From RFPW01 sp040401595 (GTDB lineage: Bacteria; Pseudomonadota; Gammaproteobacteria; Burkholderiales; Burkholderiaceae_E), in the NCBI GenBank assembly GCA_040401595.1, contig JBBAOE010000011.1:55350-119349 (forward strand): a DNA stretch of 64,000 nucleotides. The letters are read 5' to 3'. Shown one piece after another: positions 1 to 7,119 of the stretch. The notes beneath the pieces were generated by a model. The model had not been told where the DNA came from and did not search any database. It saw only the letters and a program-made list of their open reading frames with translations. Made by a program: the position numbers and the translations under genes. Numbering within the stretch: position 1 is the stretch's first letter; every line of letters starts with the position of its first letter.

Positions 1-2
1 TC

Positions 3-908
3 AGCTTCACGATTCCACGCGGCGCCACGCTGGCCCTGGTGGGCGAATCCGGCTGCGGAAAAAGTACGCTCGCCCGATTGCTGGTGGGTCTGCACCAGCC
101 CTCCAGCGGGAAGGTCCTGTTCGACGGAGCCGATGTCCATCAATCCATTCGTAACGACGCGAACGGTGCACTCGCACGCCAACTGCGCCAGCGGGTACAG
201 ATGATTTTCCAGGACCCGTATGCCAGCCTCGACCCACGCTGGACGGTGGGCGAAATCGTGGCGGAGCCCCTGCTGGAGCATGGGCTGGCAAGCCCCGGGC
301 CCGAATTAGAGGACCGTGTCGGTGCGCTCTTGCAATCCGTGGGGCTCTCGGGCTCAGACCGTGCCCGTTTCCCGCACCAGTTCAGCGGTGGCCAGCGCCA
401 GCGTATTTCAATCGCCCGCGCACTCGCTACCGAACCGGATTTCCTGGTTTGTGACGAACCGACCTCGGCGCTCGACGTCTCCGTGCAGGCACAGGTCCTG
501 AACCTGATGCGCGATCTTCAACGCGAGCGTGGCCTGACCTATCTGTTCATCTCGCACAATCTGGCCGTCGTGCGCTACGTCAGCGATTCGGTGGGCGTCA
601 TGTATCTGGGCCGGCTGGTGGAGTGGGCGCCAAAGGCGCGCCTCTTCGCAAGCCCCCGGCATCCGTACACGCGCATGCTGCTCGATGCAATCCCCAAGCT
701 GCGCGATACGGGCCGATCCCGCACCCCCGTGCAAGGCGAAGTCCCCGACCCGCTCGACCCGCCAACAGGCTGCGCGTTTCATCCGCGCTGCCCATCGGCG
801 AACGAACGCTGCCGGCGCGAACGCCCAATCCTGATCGGCGATGAAACGGGGGTCAATGCCGGCCGCGTTGCCTGCCACGCGGTCGAGGAAGGCCGACTAT
901 CGGGTTAG
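3..908 (+). CDS. Peptide/nickel-type ABC transporter ATP-binding protein (DppF/OppF-like), 5' end missing
   Basis: ATPase subunit that would power a cytoplasmic-membrane importer for oligopeptides or dipeptides. The gene enters from outside the window, so the N-terminus is missing and the reading frame is open from base 3. Visible in order are Walker A GESGCGKST (from base 42), the Q-loop FQDPYASLDP, the signature FSGGQRQR, Walker B FLVCDEPTSALD and the H-loop ISHNL. The C-terminus carries the cysteine-containing extension CAFHPRCPSANERC, which is typical of the Opp/Dpp ATPase subfamily (established family knowledge). The rest of the transporter should lie upstream, outside the window. It is convergent with the P-type ATPase, with only 20 bases between the stop codons. 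The substrate cannot be told from this subunit. Confidence 0.93.
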   Translation, partial: SFTIPRGATLALVGESGCGKSTLARLLVGLHQPSSGKVLFDGADVHQSIRNDANGALARQLRQRVQMIFQDPYASLDPRWTVGEIVAEPLLEHGLASPGPELEDRVGALLQSVGLSGSDRARFPHQFSGGQRQRISIARALATEPDFLVCDEPTSALDVSVQAQVLNLMRDLQRERGLTYLFISHNLAVVRYVSDSVGVMYLGRLVEWAPKARLFASPRHPYTRMLLDAIPKLRDTGRSRTPVQGEVPDPLDPPTGCAFHPRCPSANERCRRERPILIGDETGVNAGRVACHAVEEGRLSG

Positions 909-928
909 GCGAGGAGGTCAGGATCGGT

Positions 929-3367
929 TCAGCGAAACCGGAACAACTGCGCCAGCGGCTCCCAGGCGAGTACGGCGGCCAGACCCCCCAGAGTGCCCAT
1001 CACGACCAGGGGCATGGCCAAGCCGACCTTGCGAAAGCCACCCCGATGAACCAGGATCAACGCTAGGTTGCTCAAGACCAGCACCGTGAACACACTCGCC
1101 CGGGTCTGCCCCTCGGATCCTGCGCCTCGGGCGAGCAGCCACCAGCAAGCCAGAGCCAGGCATAAGACAAACCCGCCATGAAGCATGGCGCGACGCACCT
1201 GATGCCATTCGATCAGGGCACTGTGGACCGATCGGGGTGGTCGGGACATCGCTTTGGCGGAGAGCGGAATGGCCTCAAACACCAGCGCACAGGCCGGGTC
1301 GATCACCAATTCGAGAAATGCAATATGGGCGGGCAACATCAACACCGGCCCACCGACAACGAGCGGCACCAATGCCAGACCAGCGATCGGCAGGTGGACC
1401 GCGACGAGATATCCGGCGGCTCGACGCAAATTATCAAAGATGCGTCGCCCTTCCCGAACGGCTTCGACCAATGACCCAAAATCGTCGTCGGCCAGCACCA
1501 GATCGGAGGCTTCTCGGGCCACATCGGTCCCCCGCCGACCCATGGCTACCCCCACGTCGGCGGCCCGTAATGCCGGTGCATCATTGACCCCGTCACCGGT
1601 CATCCCGACAACGGCGCCCTGCGCGCGCAGTGCTTGCATGATTCGCAGCTTGTGGGCGGGATTGGCCCGAGCAATCACCTGGGTATCGGCCAGGACCCGA
1701 GCGAGCCCGGCATCATCCAGGGCATCCACCGTCGCGCCCATTAGAAGCCCGTCTCCCCTGGCGCTCACTGCATTGGGCGCTGCTGGGTCACCGGGGATGC
1801 GGGCTCGTTGCGCGAACAACCCGGCCTGGGTCGCAATGGCTCTGGCCGTCGCCGGATGGTCGCCCGTGATCATCACCACGCGGATGCCGGCGCTCAAACA
1901 ATCTACCACCGCCTGCGGTACCCCCGGACGCAGCGGGTCGGCCAGCCCCAGCAGCCCCAGCCACTCGAATGCATAGTCGTGGGCAATCACGGGCAGCGGG
2001 GAATCCGCGCCGAAGTCTCCGGAATGCGTACTCGATGCGCGCGCTACGCCGAGCACCCGCAAGCCCTCCCCAGCCATGGCTGTGACCTGGGCCTCGATGG
2101 CTGCTAACTCGGTAGCCTCAAGATGACAGAGTTGAGCAATGGCCTCGGGTGCCCCCTTGGCTGCGATCACACGGGCACCGGTTCGCGGGTGTTGCCAGAC
2201 CTGGGACATCGCAAGCAAACTGGGCGATAGCGGATAGGCATGGAGCAACACCCACTCCGACCAACGCTCCCCCGGTCGATCCGGATCTACGTCCTCGCAT
2301 GGCATGGCCCGGATGGCCCGCTCCATGGGATCGAAGGGATCGATTCGGGTTGCGAGGACCGCGTGGATAACCAGGCGCTGGGTCGCTGCCGGCGAAGCGA
2401 CGGGTGAGAACAGCTGCTGTACCGACATTCGGTTTTCAGTCAGGGTGCCGGTCTTATCGACGCACAACACCCCCACAGAGCCCAGCGTTTCGATCGCGGA
2501 CAGGCGACGCACCAGAACCTGACGCTGCGACAGACGCAAGGCCCCGAGCGCCATGAACACCGTCAGCACGACGGGCAACTCTTGCGGTAGCAAGGCCATG
2601 GCCAGCGCCAACCCGCCCAGCAAACCACCGACCCAATCACCGCGCAGGAACATCCAGGCAAGGCTGGTTGCGAGGCACAGGAGCCCGACCACGATGGCGA
2701 TGCGCTTCACCCAAAAGGCGGTCAGGCGCTGCAGCGGGCTCGTCACCGGATTCGCATGCGACAGCCCGGCACCAATCTGGCCCATCGCGGTGCGCACGCC
2801 CGTGGCCGAAACCCGCATCCGACCCTGCCCGCTCACCACCAGGGTCCCGCCCGACACGGCCTCCCCCAGGGTCTTGGAAACAGCGACCGACTCACCGCTC
2901 AAGGACGATTCATCGACCGCGAGCCCGACAGCGTCGAGCAAGTTGCCATCGGCAGGTACCCGATCACCTTCCCCCAGGATCACGAGATCGCCCACAACCA
3001 CCTCATGCCCGGGGATCCGGATCGGTGGGTCGTTGGCCTGGCCATCGCCTCGGACCACGAGTGCGCGCGGCGCCGACAAGTCCCGCAGCGCCTCCAGCGC
3101 ACGCTCGGCACGATGATTCTGGACCACCGTCAGCAAGATCACGATGATCGCGAAGCCGAGTAGCAACGCCGCTTCTGCAGCGTCCCCCAGAAAAAAATAG
3201 GCCAAGCCGCATAACAGCAGCAGGAGCAGCATCGGCTCACGCAGGACTTCGCCCAGCAGCGCCCACCAGGCCCGGCGTTGGGCGTCGGGTAGCGCATTGG
3301 GGCCGTCCGCTCGCAGCCTCGCTTGAGCCTCTGCCTGGGTCAGACCGGTGGGGTCTGGCTCAGGCAT
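929..3367 (-). CDS. Cation-translocating P-type ATPase, ion unknown
   Basis: 812-residue membrane pump of the HAD-type P-ATPase family. Seen: an N-terminal cation-ATPase region; the actuator motif LSGES near residue 157; the M4 motif PQELPVV near 261; the phosphorylation site DKTGTLT near 304; KGAPE in the nucleotide-binding domain; TGDHP and GDGVNDAP in the P-domain; and a C-terminal hydrophobic bundle with FLELVIDPACALVFE. There is no N-terminal CxxC metal-binding domain, which argues against a P1B heavy-metal pump. It resembles the P2-like pumps of unknown specificity. The start is ATG with an AGGGAG-like ribosome-binding site about 10 bases upstream. It follows ubiJ on the same strand by 16 bases, in the place where betaproteobacteria often carry ubiB. 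The transported ion is not inferable. Confidence 0.9.
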   Translation of the reverse strand: MPEPDPTGLTQAEAQARLRADGPNALPDAQRRAWWALLGEVLREPMLLLLLLCGLAYFFLGDAAEAALLLGFAIIVILLTVVQNHRAERALEALRDLSAPRALVVRGDGQANDPPIRIPGHEVVVGDLVILGEGDRVPADGNLLDAVGLAVDESSLSGESVAVSKTLGEAVSGGTLVVSGQGRMRVSATGVRTAMGQIGAGLSHANPVTSPLQRLTAFWVKRIAIVVGLLCLATSLAWMFLRGDWVGGLLGGLALAMALLPQELPVVLTVFMALGALRLSQRQVLVRRLSAIETLGSVGVLCVDKTGTLTENRMSVQQLFSPVASPAATQRLVIHAVLATRIDPFDPMERAIRAMPCEDVDPDRPGERWSEWVLLHAYPLSPSLLAMSQVWQHPRTGARVIAAKGAPEAIAQLCHLEATELAAIEAQVTAMAGEGLRVLGVARASSTHSGDFGADSPLPVIAHDYAFEWLGLLGLADPLRPGVPQAVVDCLSAGIRVVMITGDHPATARAIATQAGLFAQRARIPGDPAAPNAVSARGDGLLMGATVDALDDAGLARVLADTQVIARANPAHKLRIMQALRAQGAVVGMTGDGVNDAPALRAADVGVAMGRRGTDVAREASDLVLADDDFGSLVEAVREGRRIFDNLRRAAGYLVAVHLPIAGLALVPLVVGGPVLMLPAHIAFLELVIDPACALVFEAIPLSAKAMSRPPRSVHSALIEWHQVRRAMLHGGFVLCLALACWWLLARGAGSEGQTRASVFTVLVLSNLALILVHRGGFRKVGLAMPLVVMGTLGGLAAVLAWEPLAQLFRFR

Positions 3368-3383
3368 TCAGTCACTCCCTGCG

Positions 3384-4013
3384 CTAGCGCCCCAACGTCT
3401 GGAGACGCTCGACCCGCTTGGCCGTGCGTTCAACGTCGTCACGCAGCCGTCGAAGGTCATCCCGCAGGGCTTCGAATGCCGGGCGATCAACCAGCGCGCC
3501 TTCCTCATGAATCAGCCATTGCAGGGTTGCGGTCCGGACACGATCCACCAGATCCCGGCCACCCGTCGCGGCGGAACGCACGGTTTCGCCCATCCGGTGG
3601 GCCGCCAGATCACCAATCACCCGCGAAAGGTCTTCTTCCACATCCCAGCGTAATTGTCGGGCCAAACCTGCGATGGCGGTGGCCAGAGCAGCATCCCCCT
3701 CGATCCGGACCCTGCGCATCGCGCCCGCACTCCCGTCGCGCAGAAAATCAAACGCCAGATCCGGAGAAATTTCGATCTGCAAGGACACCCGGGGAGGCTC
3801 CGTGGCACCCGGGCTGAGTCGTCCATCCTCAAGGACGGTGAAATCCACCGCCAGGTGATCGGCCATCCGAGCCAGAGGCCCCGTTGGCACGATCCGGAAG
3901 ACCGCACCTTGGTGAAGCGCGAGTGCGGCCCGGGCGGAGGGTTGCTGCTCAAGCAAGTGATTGATCGCAGAGGCGACCACCCCCGCACCCCATGGATTGA
4001 AAAACGCGTTCAT
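3384..4013 (-). CDS. ubiJ: UbiJ-like SCP2-domain protein, ubiquinone biosynthesis accessory factor
   Basis: 209 residues. The first ~110 form an SCP2-like lipid-binding domain (hydrophobic start FNPWGAGVVASAINHLLEQ, core VSLQIEISPDLAFDFLRDG). The C-terminus is a charged helix rich in Arg, Glu and Leu (DDLRRLRDDVERTAKRVERL) that is likely a coiled coil. Family knowledge: UbiJ binds isoprenoid quinone intermediates and supports the soluble Ubi complex in aerobic ubiquinone synthesis. Context supports this, as it lies downstream of ubiE and the Tim44-like gene and its start overlaps the latter's stop by 4 bases. The usual partner ubiB is not next to it here. Confidence 0.85.
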   Translation of the reverse strand: MNAFFNPWGAGVVASAINHLLEQQPSARAALALHQGAVFRIVPTGPLARMADHLAVDFTVLEDGRLSPGATEPPRVSLQIEISPDLAFDFLRDGSAGAMRRVRIEGDAALATAIAGLARQLRWDVEEDLSRVIGDLAAHRMGETVRSAATGGRDLVDRVRTATLQWLIHEEGALVDRPAFEALRDDLRRLRDDVERTAKRVERLQTLGR

Positions 4014-5083
4014 CCCTGATTCTGGATGCCCACGAGAAGCCAGCCCGAACTGCCATCACGAGGCTTAGCCAACTGCCAAACTTCATCGAAATGCACCGGC
4101 TCACTGCCGGGGGCCTCCCGGACCAAGCCATGGAAACGGATACTCGCGGTGTACTCATCCACATCGGTCTGAACCTCGAGCAGATCGCTCTCGAGCTGAA
4201 CAACCTCAGTGACGTTACTCGCTCCGTGGCGATCGTCGATCTGACGGCGCAATTCCTCGAACACCTCTGTGCTGGCCACCTCACGCAAGGTATTCAGATC
4301 CGAGTGGTCGAANNNNNNNNNNNNNNNNNNNNNNNNNNNNNNNNNNNNNNNNNNNNNNNNNNNNNNNNNNNNNNNNNNNNNNNNNNNNNNNNNNNNNNNN
4401 NNNNNNNNNNNNGGCATCGCGAGATCACGCTGCGACGTGGTACCACCCAGCCAGGACTGTCCGGGATGACCGGCCACATTAGGCTCGGCGCGCGATCGAT
4501 CGAAGTGGGCCGAGGGCATCTGCGCCATCTGGCGCCGCCGCAGGAACGCAGTGACCAGGGTCAGGATCAGAAGACCGGCCAGTGCGATGCCCAGAACCCC
4601 GGCGAGTTCGGACGACACCCCCATCCAAGACGCCAGCGCGGCAATGCCCAAGCCCACAGCAGCAGCGCCGAGCATCCGTTTCCAGGGCGAGGCAGGCGCT
4701 GCCACTGGCGCCGGTGCACCGGGTCGATTGAGTCCGCCGGGCTGACCGGCCGGAACTGGCGCAGCCGCGTTCGTCGGGGCACCGGGGGAACCCGCCGGCG
4801 CAGTCGGACTGGCTGGCGCCGGGGGCGTGGCGCTGCGCTGGGCACCTGTCGCGCCGCTCGGGCTCTGCGTCGGCCGTCCGAACGAACCACCGCCCCCCAA
4901 GCGCTTGGCTTCTGCGGGCAATGCGACCACCGATAACACGACGAGCGCGGCGGCCAGAGTCCGACTCAGAGCCCCCCGAATCGGGCTAGGTTCGAACCGC
5001 TGGCTGGAAGTCGGAGTGCGGGGGCCAGACAAGCAATGCCCCGACGAATCGGGCAAAGACTGGGCAGTTGGCGTTGGTCGCAT
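4010..5083 (-). CDS. Tim44-like domain protein, interrupted by an assembly gap
   Basis: Membrane-associated protein with a C-terminal Tim44-like (mba1-type) domain. The start is ATG at 5083 with an AGGAGA ribosome-binding site 7 bases away. Residues ~35-60 form a hydrophobic signal or anchor ending PAEAKRLGGGGSFGR, a junction typical of bacterial Tim44-like proteins. A Pro/Ala-rich linker and a second hydrophobic stretch (GAAAVGLGIAALASWMG to LVTAFLRRR) follow. The C-terminal domain resumes at FDHSDLNTLREVASTEVF. The 100-N gap removes the conserved first helix of the domain, roughly 30 residues judging by family architecture. Both flanks share one frame across the 100 N, but the true gap length is unknown. 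The gene lies between ubiE and ubiJ, as in many Burkholderiales. Its molecular role is not established. Confidence 0.8.
   Translation of the reverse strand: MRPTPTAQSLPDSSGHCLSGPRTPTSSQRFEPSPIRGALSRTLAAALVVLSVVALPAEAKRLGGGGSFGRPTQSPSGATGAQRSATPPAPASPTAPAGSPGAPTNAAAPVPAGQPGGLNRPGAPAPVAAPASPWKRMLGAAAVGLGIAALASWMGVSSELAGVLGIALAGLLILTLVTAFLRRRQMAQMPSAHFDRSRAEPNVAGHPGQSWLGGTTSQRDLAMXXXXXXXXXXXXXXXXXXXXXXXXXXXXXXXXXXFDHSDLNTLREVASTEVFEELRRQIDDRHGASNVTEVVQLESDLLEVQTDVDEYTASIRFHGLVREAPGSEPVHFDEVWQLAKPRDGSSGWLLVGIQNQG
4313..4412. other. Scaffold gap (100 N) inside the Tim44-like gene
   Basis: Exactly 100 N. Unlike the other two gaps, the flanking sequences share no duplicated end, so real sequence is probably missing. 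The missing part should encode the first helix of the Tim44-like domain. Confidence 0.99.
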
Positions 5084-5146
5084 GAAAGATCTCCTGAAAA
5101 TCGATAGCTTCGCGTGATTGTGGCCTGGATGAGTCGCAACGACGGG

Positions 5147-5896
5147 TTAAAACCGTACACCCTCGTGCAGGGCGGCAACCCCGCCGGTGAGATTGAACCA
5201 TCGCACCTGGCCAAGCCCCGCAGTTTCGAGCATTGCGCCCAGCGTTTCCTGATCCGGATGCATCCGGATGGATTCGGCCAGATAGCGATAGCTTTCGGCA
5301 TCGCCAGCAACCCGCGCACCCAGTCGGGGTAAGACCTGAAATGAATACAGATCATAGACCCGCTCCAGCGGTTGCCAGACCCGGGAAAATTCCAGCACCA
5401 GCAGGCGCCCGCCCGGACGCAGGACCCGGCGCATCTCGGCCAGTGCGCGGTCTTTGTGGGTCATGTTACGCAGGCCAAATGCAACCGTCACCAGATCAAA
5501 GTGACGGTCGGGGAAGGGGAGCTTCTCCGCATCGCACTGTGCGACCGGAATTTCGAGTCCGGCATCGATCATGCGGTCGCGCCCGCGGCCGAGCATAGCC
5601 GGATTGATGTCGGTCAGCCAGACCTCGCCAGCGCCCCCCACCTTGCGGGCAAATTCGCGGGCCAGATCGCCAGTGCCACCGGCAATATCGAGAACACGCA
5701 TCCCCGGGCGCACGGCCGCCCGCCCCACTGTGAACGCTTTCCAGAGGCGATGCAGGCCGCCCGACATCAGATCGTTCATCAGGTCATATCGATTAGCGAC
5801 CGATCCGAAGACCTCGGCGACGCGGTCAGCCTTGGTTTCAAGTGGAACCGACTCATAGCCGAAATGCGTCGTGCCGCCGCTGTTGGTTTGCTTCAT
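5147..5896 (-). CDS. ubiE: Ubiquinone/menaquinone biosynthesis C-methyltransferase UbiE
   Basis: 249-residue SAM-dependent methyltransferase that C-methylates 2-polyprenyl-1,4-benzoquinol (and demethylmenaquinol where present). Seen: the family N-terminal block VFGSVANRYDLMNDLMSGGLH, the SAM-binding motif VLDIAGGTGDLA, the conserved VAFGLRNMTHKDRALAEM and LLVLEFSRVWQPL, and the C-terminal GGVAALHEGVRF. The preferred start is ATG at 5896, which overlaps the stop of the upstream DUF971 gene by one base (TGATG) and implies translational coupling. An in-frame GTG one codon upstream is the alternative. It is followed after 63 bases by the Tim44-like gene. Confidence 0.96.
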   Translation of the reverse strand: MKQTNSGGTTHFGYESVPLETKADRVAEVFGSVANRYDLMNDLMSGGLHRLWKAFTVGRAAVRPGMRVLDIAGGTGDLAREFARKVGGAGEVWLTDINPAMLGRGRDRMIDAGLEIPVAQCDAEKLPFPDRHFDLVTVAFGLRNMTHKDRALAEMRRVLRPGGRLLVLEFSRVWQPLERVYDLYSFQVLPRLGARVAGDAESYRYLAESIRMHPDQETLGAMLETAGLGQVRWFNLTGGVAALHEGVRF

Positions 5897-6390
5897 CACG
5901 GACGCTTGCGAGAGAGCGCGGCCCCAAACGCAGGTGCAGCAGACGTCGTAGCAGCCGAGGCAGGGGCAGCCGCAGGTTTGGCGTCACCACAGGCGCGCGC
6001 CGGGGCCGGTGGCGCAGCGAGCGCGGGATCGCGGCTGGCGCCGGCAGCATCGAGCCGCGCAAGGTAGTCGGCCCACAAGGCCTCCTGCTCCCGGCCCAGG
6101 CGATACAACAGGTCCCAGGAATAGATTCCGCTGAAATGTCCGTCCGAGAACTGAGGCTGGATCGCGTAGTGGCCGACTGGTTCGATCGCATCGATGGCCA
6201 CATCGCGCTTCCCAACCTGAAGCACCTCCTGCCCGGGGCCATGACCGCGGACCTCGGCCGACGGGGAGTAGACGCGCAGGAACTCGCTGGGCAAGCGGAA
6301 AATGAATCCGTCGCCGAACTCCACCTCCAGAACGCAGGAAACCTTATGCAAAACAATGCGGGTGGGAACGAGCATCGGGGTCTGTGACAT
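5896..6390 (-). CDS. DUF971 (gamma-butyrobetaine hydroxylase N-terminal-like) protein
   Basis: 164 residues. Residues ~8-105 match the DUF971/GBBH-like N-terminal fold: KVSCVLEVEFGDGFIFRLPSEFLRVYSPSAEV, then the diagnostic DAIEPVGHYAIQPQFSDGH and SGIYSWDLLYRLG. The remaining ~55 residues are Ala/Pro-rich and look disordered (DPALAAPPAPARACGD and on), which is longer than usual. In betaproteobacteria this small protein habitually precedes ubiE, and here its stop overlaps the ubiE start by one base. The domain is suspected of metal or Fe-S handling in other proteins, but its function here is unknown. Confidence 0.85.
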   Translation of the reverse strand: MSQTPMLVPTRIVLHKVSCVLEVEFGDGFIFRLPSEFLRVYSPSAEVRGHGPGQEVLQVGKRDVAIDAIEPVGHYAIQPQFSDGHFSGIYSWDLLYRLGREQEALWADYLARLDAAGASRDPALAAPPAPARACGDAKPAAAPASAATTSAAPAFGAALSRKRP

Positions 6391-6404
6391 CGGAGCCTAG
6401 AGGA

Positions 6405-7114
6405 TCAATGGGAAAAGCGCAGCGACTCGATGAGCGCCCGACGCAAGGCCGGCAGTCGCTCAGCGGTCGACTGGCGTCGGGCGGCAGCCGCATCGGCACG
6501 ACGCTCGGTGTTCGTCTGAGGGTTCGTCTGAGGGTNNNNNNNNNNNNNNNNNNNNNNNNNNNNNNNNNNNNNNNNNNNNNNNNNNNNNNNNNNNNNNNNN
6601 NNNNNNNNNNNNNNNNNNNNNNNNNNNNNNNNNNNGCGGCAGCCGCATCGGCACGACGCTCGGTGTTCGTCTGAGGGTTCGTCTGAGGGTCCGTTGGCGG
6701 GTTCGTTTGCGGGTTCATCTGTCCGAGGGTTTGTCCGTGCGATTGTCCGTGCGCTTGCACAGCTGGTTCTGGCCGGGTCCAGATCGAAGCCGGGAAGGTC
6801 AGGTCATCGCGCCACCGCGGCACGATGTGTACGTGCAGGTGAGGCACCTGGTTGCCGAGGCTGGCGACATTGACCTTGTCGGGCGACAGCTCATCACGAA
6901 GAACGCGCTCCACCCGGCGCAGGACCTGCAGCAGTTCAAGCGCTTGTGGCTCCGACAGATCGGACAATTCCACGACATGCTCAGTCCAGATCAGGCGCAG
7001 CAAGCCAGGCCAATCGGGCTCGTCAGCCAGTACCAGCCGCCAGGCCTGCGCCTGATGCAGCACCTCACCGCCTGCACCTTCGCACAGCGGACAGGCAGGC
7101 GTGGTCGTGAACAT
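6405..7114 (-). CDS. HIT-family hydrolase with repeat-rich tail, split by a false assembly gap
   Basis: Histidine-triad protein (nucleotide hydrolase/transferase fold). It starts with FTTTPACPLCEGAGGEV, continues through DKVNVASLGNQVPHLHVHI and carries the triad HLHVHIVPRW near residue 102. Then comes a linker of four-residue repeats (PQTN, GQMN, GQTL, GQSH) encoded by 12-base tandem units. The 100-N gap is flanked by an exact 55-bp duplication. Removing 155 bases joins the frame into a 184-residue protein ending RALIESLRFSH with stop at 6405-6407, 14 bases before the DUF971 start. Read literally, the sequence is frameshifted. The start ATG at 7114 lies 5 bases after the stop of the large dehydrogenase gene. 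The substrate is unknown. Confidence 0.85.
6481..6535. repeat. 55-bp direct repeat, left copy, flanking scaffold gap
   Basis: Identical over 55 bases to 6636-6690 on the other side of the N block. Best explained as the k-mer overlap of two contig ends that were scaffolded instead of merged. Confidence 0.95.
6536..6635. other. Scaffold gap (100 N), probably spurious
   Basis: Exactly 100 N between two identical 55-base ends. Collapsing the 155 bases (100 N plus one copy) restores an uninterrupted HIT-family reading frame. Confidence 0.97.
6636..6690. repeat. 55-bp direct repeat, right copy, flanking scaffold gap
   Basis: Exact copy of 6481-6535 (see that entry). Confidence 0.95.
6665..6760 (-). 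repeat. 12-bp tandem repeat, eight degenerate units, in the HIT gene
   Basis: Eight consecutive 12-base units (for example GTTCGTCTGAGG on the plus strand) encode four-residue repeats of the type P/G-Q-x-N/H in the HIT protein tail. The period keeps the frame, so copy number can change without frameshift. The repeats continue into the duplicated contig end and probably caused the assembly break. Confidence 0.9.
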
Positions 7115-7119
7115 ACCGC

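Noticed and set aside
4010..5083. A frameshifted pseudogene in the Tim44-like gene
   Set aside because: Both sides of the gap are in the same frame and keep family features; incomplete sequence is the simpler explanation.
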